NCBI GenBank assembly: GCA_018402455.1
Contig: JAGYIG010000011.1
Location: 1-64,000, forward strand
DNA length: 64,000 nucleotides
Source of the DNA: Opitutaceae bacterium
GTDB taxonomy: Bacteria; Verrucomicrobiota; Verrucomicrobiia; Opitutales; Opitutaceae
Direction of reading: 5' to 3'
This document shows, in pieces, positions 18,691 to 29,368 of the stretch; the first letter of the stretch is position 1; every line of letters starts with the position of its first letter. A program made the translations under genes and the position numbers. The notes beneath the pieces are model-generated. The model was not told the origin of the DNA, made no database searches, and saw only the letters and a program-made list of their open reading frames with translations.

Positions 18691-20195
18691 GGGGCACCGG
18701 CGTTCAGCGGGGGAAACCCCCGATCCCAGGCCGGCGAGCTAATATAGGTGTGGAGCAAACCGTTCGGACGCAACCCATGGAGCTCCATGATGGGGAAAGC
18801 CGGCGGGCCCAGCGGAGCCTCGCCCAGCTGGCTGTCCCAAACGATGATGTCCCAGTTTTCCGGTGCCGTCGGCAAGGTATCAAAATACCCCACGTTTGGG
18901 TGGTGGCGCAAATACCAAGGCAGCGGCCACGCGTGTTCGGGGCTGACAATGGCCACGTTGAGGGGCGTGGCTGACGCGGCCTGCAGCTGGGCGATACGTT
19001 CGGGCAGTTTGAGCAGCCCGCGGGGGGCTTGTTCGTAAAAGTAAGGATTACGGATGTCGCCGGGATAACGATCGAGGGCCAGACCGCTTTTGGCGAGTGA
19101 CTGGGATCCCGCGGCGCCGGCCAGAAAGAGGGCCGCGACGAGGCCCCATCGCGAGTGGTGAGCCAATTGGGCCAGACAGGCGGCCGCCAACAGCACCATC
19201 CCAATCATCGGCGTCAGCATGAGCCACGGCGTTTTGTAGGGAATGGCAGAATGGAGGACCAGGAGAGCGAAGGTGAATAGGGCGGTCACGCGGTGGGCCC
19301 GGGTGGCCGTTGACTTAAAGGCGGTAACTCCGCCCGCGAAAGCGAGTCCGAGCAGGACGTATTGTCCCCAGTTAGGACCGCCCGAGGGGAGGATTCCCAG
19401 GGCGCGCAGATAGTGCCACCACGGGTAAAAGTGAGAGATGCTTTCGAGCCGATCCGCTTGGAGGAGGTAGGTGCGAAACCCGTCGACGATCCCGCTGGGG
19501 TGGGCTCCAAAACTGGAGTAAAAAAGCGCGAAAGGGATCACGGCCCCCACCAGTATAATACTCGCTTTGCGACCCGACCAAGTGGCCAGCGGGCCGTCCC
19601 TGGTCAACAGCAGGGCGCCCCACCCGGCGATCAGATACAATGGGGTGGTGGCCTTGGTGGACTGGGCCAGGCCGGCCAAAAGCCCGAGACAAAACAATTT
19701 GACGAGGGGGCGACGGTGGTCGGGGCTCAGGGCTAGAAAAACAAAAGCCCAAATCAGAAAAGCCAAAGAGGCCTCTTGAATGAAGTAGCTATGGTAAAGC
19801 GACGTGAGGGTTTCGAAGGCGATCAACACCACCGCAAACCCTCCCGTGCCCGCGAGAAAACCAGCAGGTCGGGTACCAAATCCCAGCAGAATCAGAGTGG
19901 CGATGCCGGCGGCGAGAGCGTAGCGCCGGGCGGAACGGTCGTCGTAGTCCTGAGCGTCCCCCCCGCCCAGCCGATGCATCCAAGCCGAGCCAAAATAAAG
20001 GGTCGGGCCATGTCGGTCCCACGGATCGTAGCGGTAACCCGCGCCTTCCAGCAGTTGCCAAGTCTGCCAAGCCTGCACCGCCTCGTCCGCGTGCAGGGGC
20101 CGATTCTCCAAATGAGCTGCCCGCCATCCCGTGCCGACGAGGATCGCCAGCACGGTCAGGATCCACCAAGTGCGCTTATTCGGCGGAGCGGCCAA
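18687..20195 (-). CDS. integral membrane glycosyltransferase (GT39/Agl23-like, TIGR03663-type)
   Basis: ENRPLHADEAVQAWQTWQLLEGAGYRYDPWDRHGPTLYFG plus many TM helices. Confidence 0.78.
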   Translation of the reverse strand: MAAPPNKRTWWILTVLAILVGTGWRAAHLENRPLHADEAVQAWQTWQLLEGAGYRYDPWDRHGPTLYFGSAWMHRLGGGDAQDYDDRSARRYALAAGIATLILLGFGTRPAGFLAGTGGFAVVLIAFETLTSLYHSYFIQEASLAFLIWAFVFLALSPDHRRPLVKLFCLGLLAGLAQSTKATTPLYLIAGWGALLLTRDGPLATWSGRKASIILVGAVIPFALFYSSFGAHPSGIVDGFRTYLLQADRLESISHFYPWWHYLRALGILPSGGPNWGQYVLLGLAFAGGVTAFKSTATRAHRVTALFTFALLVLHSAIPYKTPWLMLTPMIGMVLLAAACLAQLAHHSRWGLVAALFLAGAAGSQSLAKSGLALDRYPGDIRNPYFYEQAPRGLLKLPERIAQLQAASATPLNVAIVSPEHAWPLPWYLRHHPNVGYFDTLPTAPENWDIIVWDSQLGEAPLGPPAFPIMELHGLRPNGLLHTYISSPAWDRGFPPLNAGAP

Positions 20196-20832
20196 AGACT
20201 TCCACTTCGATGTAGTGATTCAAGCCGTCGCTGCTGTTACCGTTGGAATAGAGACGCACGTAGCGGCCCACCGCTTGTTGGCCCGGGATCAAGCGACCGT
20301 GGTTCTTTTCAACGTAGGCGGGATCGGATCCGCGGCCCATGCCGGAGGAGTCGTCGTGATCATTGTTGAAGAGGGTCGTGACCCCCTCGGTGAAGTCCGG
20401 GTCGTTGGAGACTTGCACGATGACGTCAAGGTAGGCTCGGGGTTGGGCATGGTAGTGCCACAGGCCGATGCCATAAATCTCGGTGGGGGCCTCCAAGTCG
20501 ATTTGTACCCACTGCTGCATTTCACCGAGTTCGACGTAGTAGCCGTCTTCGGACTCTTTGTCGCCATCGGAGACCATGTCGAGTTCACCGATGATCGGCC
20601 ACGGATCCGAGGAGGTCACCGTCTTGCCGGCGGCCACGTTGGTGACATCGGCGGGTACGATAATTTCCGGGGCTTTGGCGTTGGGCGCTTCCAAGTTGGG
20701 CAGCCTGATCGGTGCGGGGGTACTGGTTACCTTGGGAGGAGGAAACTCCAGCGTGAGCACGGCGGTATCAGCCGAAACGGCCGTAACCAAGGTCGTGGCT
20801 AAGAGAAAAGCGGTGAGGGCGGGTGTTTTCAT
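20176..20832 (-). CDS. secreted discoidin (F5/8 type C)-like protein
   Basis: Signal peptide; AAGKTVTSSDPWPIIGELDMVSDGDKES...WVQIDLEAPTEIYGIGLWHYH...RYVRLYSNG. Confidence 0.72.
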   Translation of the reverse strand: MKTPALTAFLLATTLVTAVSADTAVLTLEFPPPKVTSTPAPIRLPNLEAPNAKAPEIIVPADVTNVAAGKTVTSSDPWPIIGELDMVSDGDKESEDGYYVELGEMQQWVQIDLEAPTEIYGIGLWHYHAQPRAYLDVIVQVSNDPDFTEGVTTLFNNDHDDSSGMGRGSDPAYVEKNHGRLIPGQQAVGRYVRLYSNGNSSDGLNHYIEVEVFGRSAE

Positions 20833-20866
20833 GTAAAGTTGAGGATAATGAATTTTGGCGCTGGGT

Positions 20867-22184
20867 TCAGGCCTTAAAATCCTCGGGTTTCATTTCGATC
20901 GTGGTGCGGGCGGCGACGGCCGGATTGACCTTGAAGATCGGGGCTTCGCTTTCGAAGGCATGAGCGCCATCGCAGGTGAGTTCGTTTTCGCCCCGCACGG
21001 CCCCGAAGAAATTCTCCAGGTGAGGTTGGTGCAACGGTTTGTTGAGCACGACGGGAAGGTCGTAGGCGACCAGCGGCGCGGTTTCGCGCACATCCACGGT
21101 GACATCCTCGGCGGGAGCCGGCATGGCCGACTGTTGCAGGTATTTTAAATCAATCCACTTGTCCCAACTCGGGGCCCGATCTTCACGATAAACCTTGGTG
21201 AGTTGGGGATTCTCCGAGATCTTAACCGAACCTTCATCGCCCATGAATTGCTCGAAGTATCCGCCACCGGCGCTCGTGGTGGTGAGCACTTGATAGAAGG
21301 CGCGGACCGGACCTTCGCTGGTATCGTATTCGAAAATGGCCATGACGTTGTCATACCATTCCCGGCTGGGGTAGTAGTCGGAACCGCCGGAAGCCATCAC
21401 GCTCTTGGGGCCGGTGCCAAGAAACCAGTTAAAGATGTCGATCTGGTGCGCGCCCAAGTCGGAGATCGGCCCACCGGAGAGGTCGCGAAACCAACGCCAG
21501 TTGCGGAACTGGTGCATGTCCTTGAAGCCGTAGCGCTGCAGCGTTTCGGCGGGAATCTCATAACGCTTGGGGAAGCCCAGGTCCTCGGAAACGGCGCGAT
21601 TCCATTGGCCGTTAATGTTGGTGATACGTCCAGCGATCTTAGCCTTGTTGAGGATGTTGTTGAGCGCGTGCAGGTAGCGCGGGTTGCTGCGCCGCTGGTG
21701 GCCGATTTGCAGCAGTTTGCCGGACTCCCGTTGTGCCACCACCATGGAACGGGCGGCCTCGGCGGTGTGCGCCATCATCTTCTCACAATAAACATTGATG
21801 CCGGCCTGCAGACACAGATTAGTGTGCGGCGCATGCCAGAAGTCGGGGGTCGCGATAATGACGGCATCGAGGTCGGTTTCCTGGGTGATCAGGTCTTCAA
21901 TGTCCTCGTAGTCATTGGGATTGAACCCGGCCTTTTTCAGCCGGTTCACCCCGTAGCGACGCGAGAGCTCCCAGATGTCACAAACGGCGACAAAGTTGAG
22001 GTCTTCAATATTCAGCAGGGAGTCCAAGAGCACCCGCCCTTGGGATCCGATGCCGACGAGTGCGACGTTGAGGGTATTGCCGGAGCTCTGGGCCTTGATG
22101 ATGGAGGGCGCGGCCACCACCATGCCGCCAGCGGCAATACCGGTTTTGAGGAATCCGCGACGGGACCAGGGGAGGGAGGAGGGG
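20867..22184 (-). CDS. Gfo/Idh/MocA family oxidoreductase with Tat-like N-terminus
   Basis: LNVALVGIGSQGRVLLDSL...CEKMMAHTAEAARSM; the frame continues upstream of the first ATG as PWSRRGFLKTGIAAGG. True start unresolved. Confidence 0.85.
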
Positions 22185-22216
22185 GTGTTGGTGGTCGTGT
22201 CGTGCGTGTCGTGGCG

Positions 22217-22747
22217 TTACAATTTCGGCAGCACGGCAAGGCGGTCGTATTTTACCAGTTTGAGGGCCGCGACGATCATGAGGAAGTATGCCTAACCAAG
22301 CTGACCCGCCACCTCATGCTTTCATTGAGCAAAATCAGCCCAACCGATAGGCTGCAGTAGAGGAGCCCGTGGAGAAAGAGGGTGACGCGGGGAGCCAAAC
22401 TGATTAGCAGGGCCACCCTGAGTGCACCAGGGTAGCCCAGAACACTGTCGTAAAGACTCAGACCACCTGGGATCAGGGGTTCGGCGGCGAATTTGTATCT
22501 CGCTGTGGGGCGGTACGTGATAGTGCTCCGCTGCCATAAACCTTGGTCTTCACCTCGACCACCGCACCATTGATGTCGGGGTCCCCTGAATTCATCGAGC
22601 AGCGGTTCCTCCACGATTTCGGTGCCGGCATATTTTTCGAGACTGGACAGCAGGGCCCGCAAGCCCAACCAGAGTCGGAGCAAGGTAGCCGAACGTCTCG
22701 GCGATGTTTTCCGGCAGAGACAACTTGGGAGCAGAGGGGGAGCTCAT
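22217..22747 (-). pseudogene. small membrane protein gene with apparent frameshifts (DoxX-like is only a guess)
   Basis: MSSPSAPKLSLPENIAETFGYL then LLRLWLGLRALLSSLEKYAGTEIVEEPLLDEF in another frame, hydrophobic segments GALRVALLISLAPRVTLFLHGLLYCSLSVGLILLNES. Confidence 0.45.
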
Positions 22748-22823
22748 GGGTTAATTGAGGAGGGGACTGGGGGTGGGGGCGAGGCTGTAGCCATAGGACC
22801 GTGGTGACGCTTGCCGGGTGGGT

Positions 22824-24155
22824 CTAGAAGAAACCCGGACGGTAGGTCTTGGACAGGTATTGGTTGGCCGGTTCGTAAAGCTGGTGAACTTCACGTTGGT
22901 CGCGTCGAATTCCAGCCGACGATTTACCCGGATCGCCGCGTTGCCATGAGAACCGTCTCGGTGAAGGGACCCGCATATCTGAAATTGGAGGCGGGCTGGC
23001 GGTTTTCGCGAAATGGCGTTGCACCAGGCGAGGTGTGCTTCGCTGGGTTTCGACGCGCGGCAAGGTTTTGGCGGCAGATTGGGCGCGAGCTCGCGCATTT
23101 TGTCTCGGGGAAAATGCGTGGACTGGAGCCAGGTGGAGTTCACCATGCTGGCCTCCGAGCCGATAATGAGGGTGCCGCTGCCATCGCGATAGTATTCGCG
23201 GCCATCCTCCAATCGTCGGGAAGGGCGAGCCGACCTCCGTCATACCATTTCAAGTGAGGGCATTATGCCGCGCGCCGCAAATTCATATTGGACCACCGGA
23301 ACTGACCGGGCAGCTGGGGCGTTGTTTTGGCGGAGAAGGCTTTGAGGGCGGTGGGCGATCCGAGGTCCAAGCCCCAGTAGGCCGCGTCCATGATATGCAC
23401 GCCATATCACCAAATGCCCCACACCCGTAGTCCCACCAGCCGCGCCACCCGAAGGGCAGGTAAACTGACTGTAGGCCCGTGATCTGGCGACTTCGCCAGA
23501 GGTCCCAATCAAGCGTGTCCGGCACCACCGGAATCATTTTGCTGTGGTCGGCAACGAGGCCTTGCGCCAGATCGGTCGATTGGTCCAGCTGTGAAATCTC
23601 GCGAATCTCACCGGAGCACACCGGCTTGATCCACTTTGCCAGGCGGTGCCTTCGTTGCTGTGGCCTTGGCTGCCCATTTGCGTGGATGACCCCCGCTTTG
23701 CGGGCGGCCCCGGTCAGCAACCGGGCTTCTTCGACCGTGGGTGAGTGGTTTTTCGACGTAATGTGTTTTGCTGTAAGTGCAATCGCGGTCATGGCGACCG
23801 AAGTGCATGTGATCCATGGAAATAACCACTGGGCGGGCCTTATTTTGGTCCCCCTTAGCTCCTAAGTGAACATTTCCCGGTAGTCACGGAAGGTGGGCAA
23901 TGTCCCGGAAACAACTGATAGTTGTTTGGCGGCACGCCCATCATCGACATCACAAAACGCGATGAAATTCTCGTCGACCAGCGCCTCGATGGCGTTGCTG
24001 CCGCGCCCCGACGCCAACAAAGGCTACCCTGACCCGGTCGGTGGTGGCTACGCCGTCTTTCTGGGCCGGCAATTGCGGAAAGGCGGACAAAGCCGCCGAG
24101 GCCAACGTGGTTTTTTGAAGAAAACTGCGGCGAGAGAGCGCGGATTCGTAGACAT
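22824..24155 (-). pseudogene. second Gfo/Idh/MocA family oxidoreductase, frameshifted
   Basis: Family pieces in alternating frames: KTHYVEKPLTH, TVEEARLLTGAARKAGV, DHSKMIPVVPDTLDWDLW, LPFGWRGWWDYGCGAFGDMAC, THFPRDKMRELAPNLPPK, AIRVNRRLEFDATNVKFTS. Confidence 0.75.
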
Positions 24156-24232
24156 GAGGGGAGAGGTGGGGTTGGGACGATGAAGACAGGGAAGTTTATA
24201 GACGAAAAGACGGAAACGACGCTGCGCAAAAA

Positions 24233-25637
24233 AGTTGTGTGCGTCAAGTTCTGCAAAAAGAGATGCAGTGGTGAGCGGTTTGATGGGTTAATTGGATAAA
24301 AGGATTTTAGGGATGGGGTGCAGGGGAAGGGGCTTGGCTCCTTCCCCGCCTCCCGGTGTGCTGGTCTTAGGCGGCGGGATTGGGGGTGACGGATCGATTC
24401 GCGCAGCGGTTCCATATTCAGGTAGCGGTTCGAGTCGATCCAGTCCTCGTGGGTTTCGATGGCGAGGGCCCGCACCAAAACGCAGGCAACAGGCCTCGTC
24501 GGTGAAGATGCGCACGACGTGGGTGCGACGCTTTTCTTAACTCTGGTTGAGGCGTTCGAGCAGGTTGGTCGATTTGAGGTGTTTGTAGGTGCGCGGGAGC
24601 CGATAAAAGGTGAAGGTCTCCTCGATATTGGCCTCCACCCAGTCGCACAGTTTACGATGTTGGCCACTCCAGCGTTCCAGCCATTTGGTCAGATCATGGC
24701 GCGCCTCGTTCACATCATGGCGGTCGTAGAGCCAGCGTAGTTCCTGAGCACGGTGCGACTGGGGCCGTGCGTGGCAAGTAGTCCAGTGCGTTGCGTAGGA
24801 AGTGCACGTAGCAGCGTTGGCCGCGGGCAGCACTTCGGCGATGGCCTTTTTCAAGCCCGCATGGTCATCGGTCACCGCCAGATACACCCGTGCAGCCCCC
24901 GGCTTTTTTAGCCCCAAAGGAAAAGCCCAGTTACTTGGTGCTTTCGCGCTCGGCCAGCTCCACCCCTAGGATTTGCCGGCGACCCTCCCAGTCGATCCCG
25001 GATCGCCACCAATACCGCCCGACTGCGGATCACCCTGCCCAAAGTACGCGCCTATAGCGTCCAGATCAGGTAGGGATATTCTTCTCTGAGCTGGCGGTTC
25101 ATAAAGCGGTGCAGCTCTTCATCGAGGGGTCTCGTTACATTCTCTCGAGACCGTACCTGCCAGAACCCATGCCCGCACAGCCTTCGGTCACCGCACGCAC
25201 CTTGCGCGTCGAGACGCCAGGCACATACATCTGGGCGAGCGCCAAGAGCAAAGCGCCTTCACTGCGCTGGTAACGCGAAAACACCTCGGTGCTAAACAGT
25301 CCATCACGGTCTTGGGGGATCCGCAGTTCCAGCGTGCCCACGCGGGTGATCAATCGACGCCGATAGTGGCCGCCGCGATACCTGGGCGATCGGCGGTGCG
25401 TCGGCCCCGGCTGGCCCCCAGGGCTTCGTCCATCTGGTTTCGAGCACCGCTTGCACGGTGTTTCAACAGCGCCCGAATGGCGTCGTCTCCTTGTAAAAGC
25501 GCCAGCATTTGCTCGCGCGCGATGATCTTTTCGGTCATGTCCTTGGTCGGACGGATTGTGGTCTTTTTCATGGTGGTGGTGTCGTTACCAACCACTTACC
25601 ACAATCCGTCTTTTTGCTGAACTTTTTGCACACTACC
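24233..25637. mobile_element. IS256-family insertion sequence
   Basis: Left end AGTTGTGTGCGTCAAGTTCTGCAAAAAGA vs reverse complement of right end GGTAGTGTGCAAAAAGTTCAGCAAAAAGA; CGCAAAAA on both sides (24225-24232, 25638-25645) as an 8-bp target duplication; IS256-type transposase inside. Confidence 0.8.
24288..25571 (-). pseudogene. IS256-family transposase, frameshifted
   Basis: MITRVGTLELRIPQDRDGLFSTEVFSRYQRSEGALLLALAQMYVPGVSTRKV; RVYLAVTDDHAGLKKAIAEVLP; NIEETFTFYRLPRTYKHLKSTNLLERLN; RTHVVRIF/EACCLR, split over several frames. Confidence 0.85.
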
Positions 25638-25825
25638 CGCAAAAATTGACAACGACGCGCCCAAACCGACTACGTTACAGCCTGAATTTCATGGGAAGGA
25701 TCAACTTGGCTGAACCGCTCGGCTGAGACAATGCCACAAATCGTCAAACTGATCGACGTTGAGTGAGCCAACCTCGAACTCAGCCCACCGTCGCGGCACC
25801 AGTAGGAGGCCGCGCGTTGGCGTGG

Positions 25826-25937
25826 GTAGGGGCGGCGATTGTCGCCGCCCGCTGCGGTGGCGTGGCCGGACCGGGTGAAACAGGATTCGTCCCGCCTACG
25901 CCGAGGCTTCTGCGGGCAAACAAGCGAAGCGCCCTAC
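25826..25937. repeat. palindromic REP/MITE-like element, isolated copy
   Basis: GTAGGGGCGGCGATTGTCGCCGCCCGCTGCGGTGGCGTGGCCGGACCGGGTGAAACAG...AAGCGAAGCGCCCTACGGCG; same architecture as the 44-kb copies. Confidence 0.8.
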
Positions 25938-26102
25938 GGCGCGACCCAAACGGATGACGCGGGACCGGCCTGCCTGCCTGCCTCCACCGCGCGATGGTCG
26001 CGGCCACTGATCTTCAACCCCACCGAGACCGCACCCGCTCGGTGGGTCTCCGAAACACGTCGCAAGTTGAAATGCTCTCGGCAAGCGCGCTCCAGCGGAA
26101 GC

Positions 26103-28325
26103 TCAGCTCCAGCTAAGGTCGTGTTGATTGAAGGGCATGCTGCGCATGCGCTTCCCCGTGGCGACGAATACGGCGTTGCCGATGGCAGGAGCAACCGGAG
26201 GGAAGGCGGGTTCGCCCAAACCGGTGGTGGGGAAGGGCGTGGAGATGAAGTGGGTCTCGATCTTGGGCGTATCCGACATTCGCAGCAGGGGGTAATCGTG
26301 AAAGTTACTTTGCTGCACCGCACCGTCGGCCACGGTGATTTGCTGCCCCATGGCCGTACTGATTGCATCCACGATCGAACCCTCCACCTGATTTTCCGCG
26401 CCGCTGAGATTGATGATGGTCTCGCCCACGTCCACAGCCGCCACCGTGCGGTTCACCCGTAACGCGCCGTATTGGGAAACGGTCACATGAGCTCCGATGG
26501 CAACATAGCCAAGATGGCTGAAATGAAACGCCACCCCGATACCTTCGCCCCGGGGCAGTTCGCGACCGTAGCCGATTTTCTCGGCAGCAAGTCTGACCAC
26601 CGCCGACATGCGGCCCCCGTGATAGCCGGGTCGCTTATCGGTGGGCTCCGGGCGGGGTTCATCGCCCAACAGGTTCAGCTTAAACTCCAGCGGATCGACC
26701 TGCGCTTCATGGGCCAGTTCATCAAGGAAGGACTGGGTGACGAACGCGATCGCGCACGAGCCCGGAGCGCGCCACCAGCCCAAGGGGACCCGCGTATTGA
26801 TGATGGTCTGATCGAGCTTAAAGTTGGGCACGAAGTGACCGGGAAACTCACCGTCACTGATGTTGGCCCCGCGGCCCGGTTCTTCATCGGACTCGACGCC
26901 GAGGGTGACAAAGTGGTCCTGCCACGCCACCAGCTTGCCGTGGCTGTCAACCGCTCCTTTGAGCCGGTGCCAACCCGCTGCCCGGTAGTGGTCGTGTTGC
27001 ATGTCCTCTTCCCGGCTCCAAGTCATCTTGATCGGCTTGCCGGCCCGTTGCGCGATGGCGGCACACTGGACCATGTAATCGCTGATCAGGCGGCGACCAA
27101 AGCCCCCGCCGATGCGGGTCATGTGAATGAAAATATTCTCTTCGGGAATTCCGAGGTGGCCGGCGATCAGCCCGCGTCCCCAACCGGGAGCCTGGGTGGG
27201 CGCCCAAATTTCCGCGCGATCGGCCGTGACCACCGCCGTGCAGTTCTGCGGTTCGAGGTTGGCGTGGGAGGCGTAGGGGTAGGTGTAGTAGGCCTCAAGC
27301 ATGTGGGGGGCGTTGAACAACGCGTGGTCAACATCCCCGTCCGTGCGCAGATTGGACTGGGGCTCACCGGCCGAGATTTTCTCGGCCGTGGCGTAAAAGG
27401 CATCGGTGCTCTGGCCGCTCACGTCCGGCCGATCCCAATCGACCACGAGTGACTTGGCGGCCTTGAAGACTGACCAAGTGTCGATGCCCAAAATCGCTAC
27501 GCCCGGGAGGAGCTCGTCGATTTTATCTGATCCCTCAATGACAAAGGCATCGGTCACGCCGGGCAGACCCTTGATGACGTCGAGATTGGCCGACTTCACT
27601 TTGCCGCCAAAAGCCGGGCATTTGATGAAGGTCGCGTGGGCCATGCCTTCGATGGTTTGGTCGATGCCGAAAAGGGGTTGGCCGGTATGGATCGCGTGGT
27701 TGTCCACTCCCGGAATCCGGGTGCCGAGGATCTTGAAGTCGGCGGGCGCCTTGAGGGCTACGGTATCGACGTCGGGCACCGACAACTCCGCGGCGGCAGT
27801 GGTGAGCTCGCCATAAGCCAAGCTGTTCCCTGACGGCCGGTGGTGAACGTGATTGTCGGAGGCATAACACTCCGCGATGTCCACGCCCCAAGTCTGCGCG
27901 GCGGCGGTCACCAGCATCGCTTTGGCGGTGGCACCCAAACGGCGAAATTCCATGAAATGGGCCGGGGTGGCGCCGGAGCCGCCCGCGACCTGACGCTTAT
28001 AGTTACCATCCAGTCCCGCCTGCTCGACGGTCACTGAATGCCAGTCCACTTCGAGTTCTTCGGCAATGAGCATGGGCAGGGCGGTTTTGATACCCTGACC
28101 GCATTCCGGGTTCTGGGAAATGATGGTGACGGCTCCATCAGGACGGATGCGCAGGTGAAAGTTGGGGGCAAAATCTCCCTCTTCCGGGGCGGGAAAGGCG
28201 GGATTGATTTCGGCGGCCTGCGCTTTGCTGCAAAGCATGATGCCGAGGGTGAGGCCGGAGGTGGCCAGACCGGTCGTCCGGATGAAGCTGCGGCGGCTGA
28301 CGGGGGGGAGGGAAAGGTTTTTCAT
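26103..28325 (-). CDS. xanthine dehydrogenase-type molybdopterin-binding subunit (isoquinoline 1-oxidoreductase beta-like)
   Basis: Tat signal SRRSFIRTTGLATSG; NPECGQGIKTALPMLIAEELEVDW; RIGGGFGRRLISDYMVQ; VPLGWWRAPG. Confidence 0.88.
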   Translation of the reverse strand: MKNLSLPPVSRRSFIRTTGLATSGLTLGIMLCSKAQAAEINPAFPAPEEGDFAPNFHLRIRPDGAVTIISQNPECGQGIKTALPMLIAEELEVDWHSVTVEQAGLDGNYKRQVAGGSGATPAHFMEFRRLGATAKAMLVTAAAQTWGVDIAECYASDNHVHHRPSGNSLAYGELTTAAAELSVPDVDTVALKAPADFKILGTRIPGVDNHAIHTGQPLFGIDQTIEGMAHATFIKCPAFGGKVKSANLDVIKGLPGVTDAFVIEGSDKIDELLPGVAILGIDTWSVFKAAKSLVVDWDRPDVSGQSTDAFYATAEKISAGEPQSNLRTDGDVDHALFNAPHMLEAYYTYPYASHANLEPQNCTAVVTADRAEIWAPTQAPGWGRGLIAGHLGIPEENIFIHMTRIGGGFGRRLISDYMVQCAAIAQRAGKPIKMTWSREEDMQHDHYRAAGWHRLKGAVDSHGKLVAWQDHFVTLGVESDEEPGRGANISDGEFPGHFVPNFKLDQTIINTRVPLGWWRAPGSCAIAFVTQSFLDELAHEAQVDPLEFKLNLLGDEPRPEPTDKRPGYHGGRMSAVVRLAAEKIGYGRELPRGEGIGVAFHFSHLGYVAIGAHVTVSQYGALRVNRTVAAVDVGETIINLSGAENQVEGSIVDAISTAMGQQITVADGAVQQSNFHDYPLLRMSDTPKIETHFISTPFPTTGLGEPAFPPVAPAIGNAVFVATGKRMRSMPFNQHDLSWS

Positions 28326-28339
28326 GTGGGCGCTCCGGT

Positions 28340-28807
28340 TCAGGCGTTGGCGGTTTTCTCGGCGGCGAGGTGCACGGCTTTACGAATCCGCACGTAGGTT
28401 CCGCAGCGGCACAGGTTGCCCGCTAGGGCGGCGTCAATCTGGTCGTCCGAAGGTCGAGGGGTTTTGGCCAACAACGCGGCGGCGCTCATCATCTGACCGG
28501 ACTGGCAGTAACCGCACTGCGGCACATCCACCTCGTGCCATGCCTGCTGCAAGGCACTGGCTCCGGCCGGGTCGAGCCCCTCCACGGTGGTGACCGCTCG
28601 GGCGCCGAGGGTGGAAACGGGGAGTTGGCAGGACCGCACCGCCTCACCGTTGACGAGCACCGTGCAGGCCCCGCAGAGCCCGAGGCCGCATCCGTATTTG
28701 GTGCCGACGAGATTGAGGTGGTCGCGGAGCACCCAGAGGAGCGGGGTGTCGGCAGCGACGTCTACTTGCTGAGTGGAACCGTTTATTTTGAGGGTGTAAG
28801 CAGGCAT
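28340..28807 (-). CDS. (2Fe-2S)-binding subunit (isoquinoline 1-oxidoreductase alpha-like)
   Basis: [26 protein letters not shown] and [16 protein letters not shown]...[15 protein letters not shown]. Confidence 0.92.
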   Translation of the reverse strand: MPAYTLKINGSTQQVDVAADTPLLWVLRDHLNLVGTKYGCGLGLCGACTVLVNGEAVRSCQLPVSTLGARAVTTVEGLDPAGASALQQAWHEVDVPQCGYCQSGQMMSAAALLAKTPRPSDDQIDAALAGNLCRCGTYVRIRKAVHLAAEKTANA

Positions 28808-28834
28808 GGGGATCGGGGGGGGAGGGGGCGTAAA

Positions 28835-29368
28835 TCAGGAGGCGGTCCGGGATTTAACCCAGGCGAGGACGGCCGCTTCGTCGTCCATGTTTCGCCAAAC
28901 GAGGTTTAGAAACTCGGCGGGCATGATGTGGTGGCGGCGAAAAAAGGCCCGGTCGCCGCCGCAGCTGAACATCATGCTGGGAGGAAGTTCCCCCCGTAAC
29001 TTGGCTCGGGTCTTAGGCAAAATACGGGGCAACCAGCTGATGCCCTCGATCTCCTCGGCCTTTCCCGGCCACGTGTCAGGATCTGCGACGACCGTTGAGG
29101 CCACGCCGTTTTGGACGTTCAAAAAGTAGTCGCGCCGGATCGCCTCAATGGTGAGGGCATGGCCAAACCCGGGCTGGCCGTCACCAACGTCGTCTTCGGC
29201 GTAGTCGTAAAGGTGTTGCGGGCTGATCCCGTTTGCCTCCAGCCAGGCAGTCTCTTCCGCGGTAAAAAACGTGTCCGCACCTCGCTGACCCTCCTGATAC
29301 AGTTGGTAACTCTTCTGGTAGAGGGTCTGAAACGTGGCGGGAAAGTCGAAGTGAACCAAAGCCATCAC
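28835..29368 (-). CDS. hypothetical protein
   Basis: 177-aa ORF with normal codon character, same strand as the upstream genes; family not recognised. Confidence 0.6.
   Translation of the reverse strand: MMALVHFDFPATFQTLYQKSYQLYQEGQRGADTFFTAEETAWLEANGISPQHLYDYAEDDVGDGQPGFGHALTIEAIRRDYFLNVQNGVASTVVADPDTWPGKAEEIEGISWLPRILPKTRAKLRGELPPSMMFSCGGDRAFFRRHHIMPAEFLNLVWRNMDDEAAVLAWVKSRTAS

Noticed and set aside
25960-25985. GCCT tetranucleotide run (cctgcctgcctgcctcc)
   Set aside because: Only about four units, intergenic, no gene whose frame it could switch.
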